The notes beneath the pieces were generated by a model that was not told the DNA's origin, ran no database searches, and worked only from the letters and a program-made list of their open reading frames with translations. This document shows, piece by piece, positions 8,996-17,358 of a stretch of DNA of 64,000 nucleotides. Numbering within the stretch: position 1 is the stretch's first letter; every line of letters starts with the position of its first letter. Origin of the DNA: an uncultured Verrucomicrobiota bacterium (GTDB lineage: Bacteria; Verrucomicrobiota; Verrucomicrobiia; Methylacidiphilales; UBA1321); NCBI GenBank assembly GCA_903863295.1, contig CAIPBM010000112.1:25281-89280 (forward strand), in the 5' to 3' direction. The position numbers and the translations under genes were made by a program.

Positions 8996-9244
8996 GCGCT
9001 CCCTAATTAAAGGTGCACGTTAAGCTTGGAAAGAACAAATTCAGCAAAATTTCACACGGTTTCATAAGTCTGCGGTTTTTCTGGTTATTACCGCGTGAGA
9101 TTATTATAAGTTCGCACAATATTTGTTATATAAAATAGAATGCATGCCTTTTCGCGAATTTCAATCTAATGGAATCATAAATGCTATGGCTATAACGTTT
9201 AAAACTGTACACAATAATCCCTGTTATGTTACGACACATAGATC

Positions 9245-9463
9245 ATGAGACCTGATATGAAATTGCCGCACTCCTCATCCTTATGCCCCAAGCGCAATCG
9301 CTCAAACAAAAGAAAGAGCGGTCAAACCTTGGTTGAATACGCTCTCATTCTTGCCTTTATCTCCGTAGTCGCTATTTCGGTTCTCATTTCATTAGGTAAA
9401 CAAGTCAAGAGTATCTTCACGACCATTTCCAGTCAGTTGGCCTACGCCGGCAGCAGCCACTAG
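9245..9463 (+). CDS. Flp/Fap-type IVb pilin
   Basis: A 72-residue prepilin. After a short basic leader, residues about 26-33 read SGQTLVEYA: a Gly-type cleavage site with Glu at position +5 of the mature protein. A hydrophobic helix follows (ALILAFISVVAISVLISLG). This is the hallmark of the Flp branch of type IVb pilins exported by Tad systems. No tad/cpa genes are visible in the window, so it is an orphan. The start could also be the in-frame ATG at 9257. The 249-bp AT-rich gap before it (8996-9244) contains no other gene and presumably its promoter. Confidence 0.85.
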   Translation: MRPDMKLPHSSSLCPKRNRSNKRKSGQTLVEYALILAFISVVAISVLISLGKQVKSIFTTISSQLAYAGSSH

Positions 9464-9524
9464 TTATCAGCAATGATGCAGATGACCTCGACAGGTTAAC
9501 TCATCGCATGTAGGGCTAGGAGGC

Positions 9525-10280
9525 ATGGATGCCCCTACCCAACGTTTTACCAATCGGGTCGAGAATTACCGCCGATACCGCCCCGGCTATCCGCTCGCTG
9601 TTACTGCACTGATTCAGGAAACCGTAGGGCTGTCCGCGCTTTCACCCATAGCCGATATCGGTTCTGGAACCGGTATTTTTACCCGTAATTTGCTCGAAGC
9701 TGGCTTTGAAGTCAGCGCCGTCGAGCCCAATGACGCCATGCGGGCCGTCGCCGAGATCGACCTGAAGGACTTTCCCGGCTTTCATTCCGTTCCCGCGACC
9801 GCTGAGCAGACCGGACTGCCCGCACATCACTTCAGTGCCCTCACCTCGGCCCAGGCGTTCCATTGGTTTAAGCGGGAACCAGTTCGTGAGGAGTTCTCGC
9901 GGATTCTTCAGCCCAACGGTTGGGTCTTTCTCATCTGGAATGAGCGCAAACCAAATGGCGCTCCTTTTGACCGCGAATATGAAGCTCTCCTTGCCACTTT
10001 GGGCCAAGCCTATGAAGGCGTGCGGGATCGCTGGGGAGGAAAGGGGCTCCCCGACTTTTTCCGTCCCGGGAGCTACCAAACCAACTGTTATGATAATCCG
10101 CAACCCCTCACCTGGGAGGAACTTCGCGGCAGGTTTCTTTCCTCCTCCTATGTTCCGGCGGAGGACGATCCGCGCCATGTTCCCTTGCTTCAGCAACTCG
10201 AACATATATTCCAGAAGCATCAGATAAGCGGACAAGTCCGGTTCGAACAGCAAACCTGCGTCTACTTCGGGCAGTTATAG
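9525..10280 (+). CDS. class I SAM-dependent methyltransferase
   Basis: A 251-residue protein with motif I IADIGSGTGIFTRNLLEAG (about 43-61), motif II VSAVEPND and the motif around LTSAQAFHWF. This is the Methyltransf_11/25 fold related to trans-aconitate-type and UbiE-type enzymes. The substrate is unknown. The N-terminus (RFTNRVENYRRYRPGYP) is typical of this small-molecule subgroup. An AGGAGG lies almost directly against the ATG, closer than usual. Confidence 0.85.
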   Translation: MDAPTQRFTNRVENYRRYRPGYPLAVTALIQETVGLSALSPIADIGSGTGIFTRNLLEAGFEVSAVEPNDAMRAVAEIDLKDFPGFHSVPATAEQTGLPAHHFSALTSAQAFHWFKREPVREEFSRILQPNGWVFLIWNERKPNGAPFDREYEALLATLGQAYEGVRDRWGGKGLPDFFRPGSYQTNCYDNPQPLTWEELRGRFLSSSYVPAEDDPRHVPLLQQLEHIFQKHQISGQVRFEQQTCVYFGQL

Positions 10281-10337
10281 GGGAACTGTGCTAGGTTTGT
10301 GCCTAACTAGACCTTCAAACTCAAAATAAGGAACCCT

Positions 10338-10595
10338 ATGCTCCACATCATTTGGTCGATTCTCGTTGGTTTCATTGTCGGCCTCATTGCCCGCTGGTTT
10401 GTGCCGGAGGCCGGTCATCTTGGTTTCTGGGCCACCTCGTTTGTTGGAATCGGCGGCTCCATAGTCGGTGGTCTTATTGCCCGGATTTTTTCCCGGCCCC
10501 GCGATGGGGCTTTCTTTCATCCGGCAGGATTCTTCCTCTCCATCGTGGGGGCAGTGCTTCTTCTCTTTGCCCTCATCAAATTTGGGAACACCTGA
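10338..10595 (+). CDS. GlsB/YeaQ/YmgE family membrane protein
   Basis: An 85-residue protein with three hydrophobic helices and the Gly-rich pattern of the transglycosylase-associated/GlsB family (LVGFIVGLIARWFVPE, FVGIGGSIVGGLIAR). Proteins of this family are small stress-induced inner-membrane proteins; the exact function is not settled. AAGGA precedes the ATG by 5-6 bases. The next gene starts 51 bp downstream on the same strand. Confidence 0.85.
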   Translation: MLHIIWSILVGFIVGLIARWFVPEAGHLGFWATSFVGIGGSIVGGLIARIFSRPRDGAFFHPAGFFLSIVGAVLLLFALIKFGNT

Positions 10596-10646
10596 TAACA
10601 GCGTAGTTTCGCTCGAAATGCGCGCCGGGCATGCCATGATGCCGCA

Positions 10647-12254
10647 GTGAATCGATTTCGTCCGTGGGTGCTTGCCGCCTTCGTCGTTGCTTGCCTGATT
10701 TCTATCGTCCTGGGCCTTGGTCTTAGGGCCGTTTATGCGCCGGAATGGTTGCAGCTCGATACCACCCAGCATCCTCCGGCTTTGCGCGCTTGGTGCGTGG
10801 AGGCCGATTGCTACTCCCAGCTTGCCCGTGACCAACGCATCCTTCAGGGGCAGGGGCTCGTCCAGAATCATTTTACGGTCGAGAACTGGCCGGAAGGGCT
10901 GACGCCTAGCACCACGGCACCGTTCGATTACGCCATTCTCCTGCTCTACGCTCCCCTCGCCCTGCTGACCAAATTCCCACTCGATTGGGCCGGGGCGCTG
11001 ATCTCCCCTCTCCTCTGGATGGGACTTGTTCTCTTCTGGATATTTTTCCGTTCGCGAGAATTCACGCTCATGGGGCGAGCCCTGTTCGTCGTCATTTCCG
11101 CCGCGATGCCCGCGATCGTGTGGGCCACCGCCTTTGGTCGTCCCCGTCATCAATCGCTCATCCTCTTTCTCATGGCCGTGGCCCTGACGGCGGAATATGA
11201 ACGCTGGCATATCGAGCTTGTGAAAAAAAGGGCCTGGCACATCTTGGCCGGGGTTGCCTGGGCTCTGGCCTGCTGGACGTCGCTCTTCGAGCCCGCGTTC
11301 GTCTGGAGCGTCCTCGTCATCTTCAATCTTGTGGTCCGGCGTCGCGAATCGCTTGCCTTTCTCATCAGTTTTGGCGGCGTGATGCTCCTGGCCCTCGCCG
11401 TGGAAGGCGTTCACATTTTTGTTCCTCCGCCGGAATATCATGCTGTGCTCCTGCGCTGGCTGGGCACCATCGCCGAGGTGCGGGGCATCGGTCTCAGCGA
11501 GTTCCTTAGCCAAGTTCTCTGGCTCACATTCGTGCTCCTGGTGCCTTTCATCTCGTGGCGGCTTCTCGGCCGGAAGGGAGATCGGCGTGCCGATCTGTTA
11601 CTCATCGTGCTGACCGTGCTGCTCGCTATCCTGGCTGTGGTGCAACGACGCTGGACCTATTACGCCAACCTGACGGAGCTTTTCCTCATCGTCCGCTATT
11701 GTCAGGTCGCGCCCCTGCGCTGGACCCGGATTCTGGTCATGGCGATTGTTCTCTTCGGACTGGTCTATGACAACATCCTGCAACTCGAGATGCGCCTGAG
11801 CGTCGGGGCGAATCAACCCTCCGTCGAGCTGGCGCAAATCTCCAAGTCGATTAACGAGCCCGGCGGCATCATGGCCCCGTGGTGGCTCTCACCGGGGCTT
11901 CTCTACTTCTCCGGCCAGCCCATCGTCAGCGGCAGTTCGCATTGCGGCATCTCGGGCATTGTCGACAGCTCCAAATTCTATACCGCTTCGTCCTGGGTGG
12001 ATGCGGAACAACTTTTGAAAAAGAGGCAGGTGCGCTGGGTTGTGGTCTACGACAATCCAGCCATCTACTATCCGGTGCTCAATGCCTCGCGCGGATTACT
12101 CGGACTCCCCTCCTTTACCGATGACAACAAAGACGAGGCCGAGCAGACCGTCGCCCAGATTCTCATCAATGACCGCTATGTGCCGACCTTTCTCCGCCTG
12201 CGGGCTGTGACGCCAAATCTCAAGCTCTACGAGTATTTACCCGCAGCCCATTAA
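10647..12254 (+). CDS. multi-pass membrane protein, STT3-like GT-C glycosyltransferase candidate
   Basis: A 535-residue protein beginning with GTG. It has an N-terminal membrane anchor, a first periplasmic loop with EADCYSQLARDQRI, roughly ten further membrane helices and a soluble C-terminal part (about 390-535). The acidic D-x-Y loop after helix 1 and the MAPWWLSPGLLYFSGQP segment near residue 410 recall the STT3/AglB oligosaccharyltransferase layout (acidic first loop and a WW motif). The similarity is weak, so function in sugar transfer to protein or lipid is inference. Confidence 0.45.
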   Translation: MNRFRPWVLAAFVVACLISIVLGLGLRAVYAPEWLQLDTTQHPPALRAWCVEADCYSQLARDQRILQGQGLVQNHFTVENWPEGLTPSTTAPFDYAILLLYAPLALLTKFPLDWAGALISPLLWMGLVLFWIFFRSREFTLMGRALFVVISAAMPAIVWATAFGRPRHQSLILFLMAVALTAEYERWHIELVKKRAWHILAGVAWALACWTSLFEPAFVWSVLVIFNLVVRRRESLAFLISFGGVMLLALAVEGVHIFVPPPEYHAVLLRWLGTIAEVRGIGLSEFLSQVLWLTFVLLVPFISWRLLGRKGDRRADLLLIVLTVLLAILAVVQRRWTYYANLTELFLIVRYCQVAPLRWTRILVMAIVLFGLVYDNILQLEMRLSVGANQPSVELAQISKSINEPGGIMAPWWLSPGLLYFSGQPIVSGSSHCGISGIVDSSKFYTASSWVDAEQLLKKRQVRWVVVYDNPAIYYPVLNASRGLLGLPSFTDDNKDEAEQTVAQILINDRYVPTFLRLRAVTPNLKLYEYLPAAH

Positions 12255-12258
12255 TAGA

Positions 12259-12332
12259 GGGCCCGGCTTCTGCCGGGCCGCACGTCATCGAGAATTTTGC
12301 TTTTCATCGCGGCCCAGCGGGAGCTGGGCCCT
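12259..12332. repeat. GAGGGCCCGGC nested inverted repeat
   Basis: Two short hairpins, GGCCCGGC-TTCT-GCCGGGCC (12260-12279) and GGCCCAGC-GGGA-GCTGGGCC (12311-12330), are nested in a larger inverted arrangement. The outer ends GAGGGCCC and GGGCCCTC are complementary. The element directly follows the stop at 12254 and could terminate transcription. The remainder up to ubiD (12401) shows nothing else. Confidence 0.7.
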
Positions 12333-12400
12333 CCACGGGAACCATCCAATTTGCCTCGAAATAAAAGTGCGACGTTGCCAGATCGCGCTACATTCCAACC

Positions 12401-13882
12401 ATGGCCTTTTCTTCCATGCGCGACTTCGCGCTGAAACTGGAATCCTCCGGTGAACTGATCCGCATCGCGGAACCGATCCGCACCGATCTCGAAATCACTG
12501 CCCTCGCCAATCGCGAGATGAAATCGCCCGGCGGCGGCAAGGCACTCCTCATTGAGAAACCGATCCTGCCCTCGGGAAAAATCTCTGCCTTTCCGGTTCT
12601 CATCAACGCGTTCGGTTCCGAAAAGCGGATGGCTCTCGCACTCGAAGTCAACCATGTCGATGAAATCGCCGACCAGATTGCGTTCCTGCTCAAGGCCAAG
12701 CCGCCCAAGTCGCTCAGCGAAGCCTGGACGTTGCTGCGTGAGGGCTTCGATGTCATCCACGCCCGCCCGGCCCGCGTCCGCAGCGGCCCCTGCAAGGACG
12801 TGATCGTCCGTTTTGATCAAGGAACCACGCCTGACTTCGATCTCGGCTCCCTGCCCGTCCTGAAGTGTTGGCCGCAGGATGGCGGGCCTTTCGTCACGCT
12901 GCCTACGGTCTACACGCAGGATCCTGACACGGGCGACCGGAACATCGGCATGTATCGCATGCAAATCTTCGATGGACGCACCACCGGGATGCATTGGCAG
13001 TTGCACAAGGTCGCGGCGCGTCACGGCAAACGCTACTACGAGACCGGCCAGCGCATGCCCGTGGCGGTTTGTCTCGGCGGCGATCCGGTCATGCCTTTTT
13101 GCGCGACCGCCCCCATGCCGGATGGTCTGGATGAAGTCCTGCTCGCCGGGTTCCTCCGGAAGAAATCGGTGCCGCTGGTGAAATGCGAGACCATCGATCT
13201 GGAAGTCCCGGCCCATTCCGATTTCGTCATCGAGGGCTACATCGATCCCACCGAACCGCTCCGCGCCGAGGGGCCCTTCGGCGATCACACCGGGTTCTAC
13301 ACGCCTGTCGACAACTACCCCGCCTTCCATGTCACCTGCATCACGCATCGCAAGGACGCGATTTATCCGGCGACCATCGTAGGCAAGCCTCCCATGGAAG
13401 ACCTCTATCTCGGCAAGGCCAGTGTGCGGCTCTTCCTGCCGGTCTTCAAAATGAATTTTCCGGAGATCGTCGACATGGCCCTGCCCGCCGAGGGTGTCTT
13501 CCACAATCTCGTCTTCGTCAGCATCAAGAAGCAGTATCCCTATCAGGCCTACAAGATCATGCATGGCCTTTGGGGCATGGGGCAGATGATGTTCACCAAG
13601 ATCATCGTGGTGGTGGATGCTCATGTGAATGTCCATGATACCAGTGACGTCCTCTTCCACCTCTGCGCCAACATCGACCCGCAACGCGACAGTCTTCTCA
13701 CTAAAGGTCCCTGCGACAGCCTCGACCATGCCCCGACGCTGCCGAACATCGGCTCGCATATCGGTTTCGACGCCACGCAGAAGCTCCCGGGTGAAGGCTA
13801 CACCCGCGGCTGGCCGGAAGAGATGCAGTTGCCTCAGGCGATACTTGATGGCATCGCTCAGCGCTTTCCCCGGACCTGGTAG
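12401..13882 (+). CDS. UbiD family prenyl-FMN-dependent decarboxylase
   Basis: A 493-residue protein of the length and pattern of UbiD-type (de)carboxylases that act on aromatic or alpha,beta-unsaturated acids, such as 4-hydroxy-3-polyprenylbenzoate in quinone synthesis. Family segments include FRDFALKLE-like N-terminus, GMYRMQIFDGRTTGMHW, EGYIDPTEPLRAEGPFGDHTGFY and ITHRKDAIYPATIVGKPPMED. UbiD enzymes need a flavin prenyltransferase (UbiX) to supply the cofactor. No ubiX is visible here, since the flavoprotein at 14402 has CoaC motifs. The exact substrate is open. Confidence 0.88.
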   Translation: MAFSSMRDFALKLESSGELIRIAEPIRTDLEITALANREMKSPGGGKALLIEKPILPSGKISAFPVLINAFGSEKRMALALEVNHVDEIADQIAFLLKAKPPKSLSEAWTLLREGFDVIHARPARVRSGPCKDVIVRFDQGTTPDFDLGSLPVLKCWPQDGGPFVTLPTVYTQDPDTGDRNIGMYRMQIFDGRTTGMHWQLHKVAARHGKRYYETGQRMPVAVCLGGDPVMPFCATAPMPDGLDEVLLAGFLRKKSVPLVKCETIDLEVPAHSDFVIEGYIDPTEPLRAEGPFGDHTGFYTPVDNYPAFHVTCITHRKDAIYPATIVGKPPMEDLYLGKASVRLFLPVFKMNFPEIVDMALPAEGVFHNLVFVSIKKQYPYQAYKIMHGLWGMGQMMFTKIIVVVDAHVNVHDTSDVLFHLCANIDPQRDSLLTKGPCDSLDHAPTLPNIGSHIGFDATQKLPGEGYTRGWPEEMQLPQAILDGIAQRFPRTW

Positions 13883-13887
13883 GTACT

Positions 13888-14019
13888 CGTTGGCCCAGAC
13901 AACTCGTTGTCTGGGTGCGCGCAGCGCACAGGAAGCGAATGAACCTTGCCAGAGCTCGTGCGACGGCTCGCTTCCTGTCGCCTTTGACGACCCGGACAAC
14001 AAGTTGTCCGGGCCAACGA
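13888..14019. repeat. paired perfect hairpins, GGCCC(A/G)GACAAC family
   Basis: Two perfect 10-bp stems with 2-nt centres: CCCAGACAAC-TC-GTTGTCTGGG (13894-13915) and CCCGGACAAC-AA-GTTGTCCGGG (13991-14012). The outer flanks CGTTGGCC and GGCCAACG are inverted, so the 130-bp unit is itself a larger inverted repeat. It follows the ubiD stop. The unit is unrelated to the island palindromes. Confidence 0.85.
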
Positions 14020-14095
14020 TGCGATGGAAATGTTGAGCATCAACTTCGCGAACGATTAGAATGACGTGCACTTCACCTTTAAAAAAACAAACAAA

Positions 14096-14124
14096 AAGGA
14101 GAGACCCTTTCGAGTCTCTCCTTT
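14096..14124 (-). terminator. intrinsic terminator of the Lys/Ala-rich peptide gene
   Basis: A perfect 11-bp stem, AAAGGAGAGAC (14096-14106) pairing with GTCTCTCCTTT (14114-14124). Read on the minus strand it is followed by a T-rich run (TTTTTGTTTGTTTTTTT, 14080-14096). It lies 22 bp after the peptide stop codon, in the right orientation. Confidence 0.8.
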
Positions 14125-14145
14125 CCGTTTAAAGCTAGTCGAAGA

Positions 14146-14220
14146 TTATTTCTTCTTCTTAGCGGGGGCCTTCTTGGCCGGAGCGGCTTTCTTAGCTGCC
14201 ACTTTTTTCTTAGCTGCCAT
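14146..14220 (-). CDS. 24-residue Lys/Ala/Pro-rich basic peptide (histone H1-tail-like)
   Basis: A very short gene, overlooked by length cut-offs. The product consists only of Met, Ala, Lys, Val and Pro, built from AAKK/APAKK units (for example KKAAPAKKAPAKK), with a calculated majority of Lys and Ala. Support for expression is strong: a long Shine-Dalgarno AAGGGGGTGA ends about 6 bases before the ATG, and an intrinsic terminator lies 22 bp after the stop. The sequence resembles the C-terminal tail repeats of bacterial histone H1-like DNA-binding proteins, so nucleic-acid binding or ribosome association is plausible but unproven. Confidence 0.7.
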   Translation of the reverse strand: MAAKKKVAAKKAAPAKKAPAKKKK

Positions 14221-14291
14221 GTGAAATCACCCCCTTTTCAATTCGCACAAACTGCGCGAAAACGTGCAAAAATAAATTGGTCACTGCTTAA

Positions 14292-14320
14292 GGATTAAGT
14301 TTTTCATTCGATTGCGTCAA
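14292..14320 (-). promoter_or_regulatory. possible promoter of the Lys/Ala peptide gene
   Basis: On the minus strand TTGACG (14315-14320) is followed after 17 bp by TAATCC (14292-14297), about 70 bp before the ATG. The -35 box is good, the -10 box poor. The surrounding 14221-14401 is AT-rich and holds no other gene. Confidence 0.35.
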
Positions 14321-14401
14321 ATGGAATTTCAAAAAATCGTCATATTTTTTCATTGAGCATTTTTCATCGTTCCATTTTGCACGATGAATCCTGTGATGAA
14401 T

Positions 14402-14947
14402 TTACGGTTTTAATCGCGCCAAAATCTCGCGCGCAATTTCTGGAACCGGCCATAAACGTCCGAGTCCTTCATAACCGCACGCCAGCAAACCAGCTTCCGG
14501 TCCGATGAACTCCACGTTCCTTCTCCGGAGGAGAATCACGTTGTCCTGCGTCGCGGGATGATGCCACATCTTGCCGTTCATCGCGGGCGCGATGATCACC
14601 GGTGCTGGCGTGGCGAGCAGCAGCGACGTGAGTAGATCCGGTGCGAGTCCATGCGCGAGTTGCGCGATGAGATGCGCCGTCGCGGGCGCCACGACGACGA
14701 GGTCGGCCTGGTCTGCCAAGGAGATGTGTGCGGGCTGTCCGTCGCGCATTCCGTCGTTCTCGCGCGTGTAAACCTCGCGGCGTGTCAGGGCCTGGAAGGT
14801 TAGCGCGGTGATGAAACGGAGGGCTTCGTCGGTCAGCACGACGTCCACTTCCACCCCTTCTTTCGTCAGCGTGCTCGCGAGCTCCGCCGCGCGATAAGCC
14901 GCGATGGAACCCGTGACCCCCAGAACGATGCGGTGAGGTTTGCTCAT
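14402..14947 (-). CDS. coaC: phosphopantothenoylcysteine decarboxylase (stand-alone CoaC)
   Basis: An FMN enzyme that decarboxylates phosphopantothenoylcysteine in coenzyme A synthesis. The 181 residues cover only the CoaC half of the usual CoaBC fusion. GVTGSIAAYRA is at 10-20 and the catalytic His74 lies in AHISLAD. VVAPATA is at 85-91, the PAMN motif at 121-124 and the reactive Cys157 in LLACGYEGLGR. The PAMN and ACG-GR motifs separate it from UbiX. The CoaB half must be elsewhere. Confidence 0.9.
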   Translation of the reverse strand: MSKPHRIVLGVTGSIAAYRAAELASTLTKEGVEVDVVLTDEALRFITALTFQALTRREVYTRENDGMRDGQPAHISLADQADLVVVAPATAHLIAQLAHGLAPDLLTSLLLATPAPVIIAPAMNGKMWHHPATQDNVILLRRRNVEFIGPEAGLLACGYEGLGRLWPVPEIAREILARLKP

Positions 14948-15035
14948 GGTCTCAATGTAGCCACGAGGTCTCGCTCCCGCACTTCAAATTTGTACCCTGC
15001 CTTCATCGGCTGTTGCGTAAGCGATTTAATAAAAA

Positions 15036-15075
15036 TTCGTCATCCTGAGCGGAGCGGAGCGGAGTCGAAGGACCT
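15036..15075. repeat. variant GTCATCCTGAGC repeat with GGAGC tandem core
   Basis: A single copy of the repeat seen at 4005 and 6424. The middle is replaced by three tandem GGAGC units before GTCGAAGGACCTC. It lies in the 253-bp gap between coaC and alr, which otherwise holds only coaC upstream sequence. Confidence 0.65.
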
Positions 15076-15200
15076 CTAATTATTTGCCTTCCCGTCTCCC
15101 TCGTTCACAAACTCTATCTGGGAACGTGCCTCTGTTCCTTGCGCAACATCATTTCGCGCCGATCCGTCGCACGGAGTGCGACGGCTACCAAGATATCCCG

Positions 15201-16316
15201 CTACGTCGATCGAAAATGCTTATAAAATCGCGGCACCCTTGCTCCGATATTGGTCAATATCTCCCATGGGATCGTCTGGGCCTGCATGGCCAGTTCCCGT
15301 GCCTGGATCTCCTCGCCCCCCTGAATCCCCAGCGCCACCACCTCATCCCCCACGCGGCAATCAGGCACGTCCGTCACGTCGATGCTGATCTGGTCCATCG
15401 TCACCCGGCCGCGAATCGGACACCGTTTCCCCCGCACCAGCAGATGACTTGCGTTGGAATGGAGCCGGAAATAGCCGTCGCCATAACCCATCGCCACAAC
15501 CGCCAGCCGTTGCCGGCGCGGTAACCGGTAAGTCGCGCCATAACTAACCGTGCGTCCCTTCGCGACATCGTGGAGCAACGTGACGCGGCTTTTCCAGCTC
15601 AACACCGGACGCAGTCCGAGCGCACGCGCCTCCGAGTGAGGCGGGATGCCATATAACGCCAGGCCCAGCCGGACCAAATCCGCCTGAAAACCATACCGCT
15701 TTGTCACCGCGGGACTGTTCGCGGCATGCCGGAGTAGGTTGGCGTTCTCTTCAAAAAACGGCGCGATGGCTTTCCACTGCTGTTTGGTATAGCCAATATC
15801 ATCGTCCGCCGAGGCGAAGTGAGTGCAGAGTCCCCTCACCACAACCTGCGACAGCGTCCGGATGCGCTCCAGTTCGGCGCGGGCTTCCGTATGCCAGCAG
15901 CCGAGACGTCCCATGCCGGTATCGATCTTGAAATGAGCTTCCACCACTTCGCCCAAAGCCTTGGCCGTGCGATCGAGCGTTCTGGCCTCCGCGTAGGAAG
16001 AAAGAATCAGCGTCAATCCATGACGCACCGCGTCCTCCATCTCCTCAGGCAAGGTGGCGCTCAGTAACATAATGGGAACCTTCACCCCGGCCTGGCGCAG
16101 CGCGACTCCCTCCGCCACATTGGCCACGCCCAGCCAGTCGGTTCCAATCGCCTCAAATTCCTTCGCCGTGGCAACGAGTCCGTGGCCATAGGCATTCGCT
16201 TTTACCACGGCCAGCACTTGCGTGGTGCGCGGAATCAGCCCGCGCATGACCTTGAAATTGTGCCGCAACGCGCGGCCATCCACTTCCACCCAACAACGAC
16301 GATTGATCTTACCCAT
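15201..16316 (-). CDS. alr: alanine racemase
   Basis: PLP enzyme that makes D-alanine for peptidoglycan. VVKANAYGHG places the PLP Lys at residue 39 of the 371-residue protein starting at ATG 16316. The second catalytic residue is the Tyr in SYGATYR, and DQISIDVTDVP near the C-terminus matches the family. An in-frame TTG at 16331 would add five residues without a ribosome-binding site. It is last in a leftward run after tsaB. Confidence 0.95.
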   Translation of the reverse strand: MGKINRRCWVEVDGRALRHNFKVMRGLIPRTTQVLAVVKANAYGHGLVATAKEFEAIGTDWLGVANVAEGVALRQAGVKVPIMLLSATLPEEMEDAVRHGLTLILSSYAEARTLDRTAKALGEVVEAHFKIDTGMGRLGCWHTEARAELERIRTLSQVVVRGLCTHFASADDDIGYTKQQWKAIAPFFEENANLLRHAANSPAVTKRYGFQADLVRLGLALYGIPPHSEARALGLRPVLSWKSRVTLLHDVAKGRTVSYGATYRLPRRQRLAVVAMGYGDGYFRLHSNASHLLVRGKRCPIRGRVTMDQISIDVTDVPDCRVGDEVVALGIQGGEEIQARELAMQAQTIPWEILTNIGARVPRFYKHFRST

Positions 16317-16346
16317 GTGCAGAGATCGCAAAAGCGAGGACTTAAC

Positions 16347-16937
16347 TTACTTCGCCGCGACAGGTTCGCGGAGATAAATCGGTTCAATCGGAGGCTGCGT
16401 TACCCAGCCGGAGAGCGTCTCGGGCAGCGCGAGGAGATCCCGGGCCCGCGGATAAACCCGTTTCGGGATCGAGGGCAAAGGTTCCGCACTGACGGCCAGA
16501 GTGAACTGCTTCGCATGCTCTTCAATTTCCGCCATCGGAATTAGGTAGGTCGCCTTTTCCAGCTCGCCGTTGCAGAACGAGGTGCAAAACGCCTCGCGCC
16601 GCTTGGCATCAGCAAAGACCCCGAGCCGCGCGACGTCCTTCATCTGCAAGGCCACCGAATAGGCGCTCGAGATGCCCACGACAGGCACGTTCTGCACCAG
16701 CGCGATCCCCTGCGCTGCTGCCAGGGCTACGCGGATGCCGGAGAACGATCCCGGCCCGATGCCGACGATGATCCGTCGCAGTTTCAACCGAGGAATACCG
16801 AGTCGTGACAAGGCGGGAAATAATGACGCGGAGTGACGTTGCGGACCTTGAAATTCAATGGCTTGCACGACGACCTTATCGTTGCCGAGTGCGATGCTGC
16901 CTGTGGACGATGAGGTTTCAAAAGCGAGATCGAGCAT
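16347..16937 (-). CDS. tsaB: tRNA threonylcarbamoyladenosine protein TsaB
   Basis: A partner of TsaD in forming the t6A modification at tRNA position 37. The 196-residue ASKHA-fold protein begins MLDLAFETSSSTGSIAL and has GPGSFSGIRVALAAAQGIA at about 76-94, the standard TsaB signature. It is 4 bp downstream of tsaE, which serves the same pathway. The two are probably translated from one mRNA together with thiL. Confidence 0.93.
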   Translation of the reverse strand: MLDLAFETSSSTGSIALGNDKVVVQAIEFQGPQRHSASLFPALSRLGIPRLKLRRIIVGIGPGSFSGIRVALAAAQGIALVQNVPVVGISSAYSVALQMKDVARLGVFADAKRREAFCTSFCNGELEKATYLIPMAEIEEHAKQFTLAVSAEPLPSIPKRVYPRARDLLALPETLSGWVTQPPIEPIYLREPVAAK

Positions 16938-16941
16938 ATGC

Positions 16942-17358
16942 CTAAGCCTTCTTGCGGATGACCCGCTCCGTCAAACTGGCCACTTCCAGCTCCCAGTGCT
17001 GCGTGTCCGGCGGCAGGATCGATGCGATCCGTTCAGGCCATTCGATGATGGTGACGCCGTTGCTTGGGATGTATTCTTCCAAGCCGATATCGATGAAATC
17101 CTTCTCATTCTGAATGCGATAGAGATCGAGATGGTAAAGAGGAAGCCGGCCTCCCTGGTACTCATGAACAATGGTAAAAGTTGGACTGGTCACATCCCCG
17201 GTATAACCGAGCCCCCGTGCCAGCCCCTTCACCAACTGGGTCTTGCCGGCACCGAGCACCCCATGGAGGGCGAAGACTTCTCCGCCGACCAAACCCGCGG
17301 CCCAGCCTTCCCCGAAGGCCTGCGTCGCTTCAGCGCTGTTGAAAATGGTCAAAGCCAT
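16942..17358 (-). CDS. tsaE: tRNA threonylcarbamoyladenosine ATPase TsaE
   Basis: ATPase of the t6A complex. Walker A GVLGAGKTQLVKG and the switch segment DVTSPTFTIVHEY are present, followed by LYHLDLYRI and the Trp-containing IIEWPERI typical of TsaE. The ATG at 17358 (MALTIFNSAEAT) fits the family length (138 residues); an upstream in-frame ATG at 17409 adds 17 residues but lies deeper inside thiL. The gene overlaps the end of thiL by 29 bp. Confidence 0.92.
   Translation of the reverse strand: MALTIFNSAEATQAFGEGWAAGLVGGEVFALHGVLGAGKTQLVKGLARGLGYTGDVTSPTFTIVHEYQGGRLPLYHLDLYRIQNEKDFIDIGLEEYIPSNGVTIIEWPERIASILPPDTQHWELEVASLTERVIRKKA

Noticed and set aside
10275..11513. 412-residue minus-strand frame
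   Set aside because: Antisense to the GlsB-like and membrane protein genes, highly charged low-complexity product with no family match.
12251..14071. 606-residue open frame on the minus strand
   Set aside because: It is antisense to ubiD, whose own frame matches a known family throughout; long antisense frames are expected at this base composition.
14402..14947. UbiX flavin prenyltransferase partner for ubiD
   Set aside because: The PAMN and ACG-GR motifs identify CoaC; UbiX lacks them.
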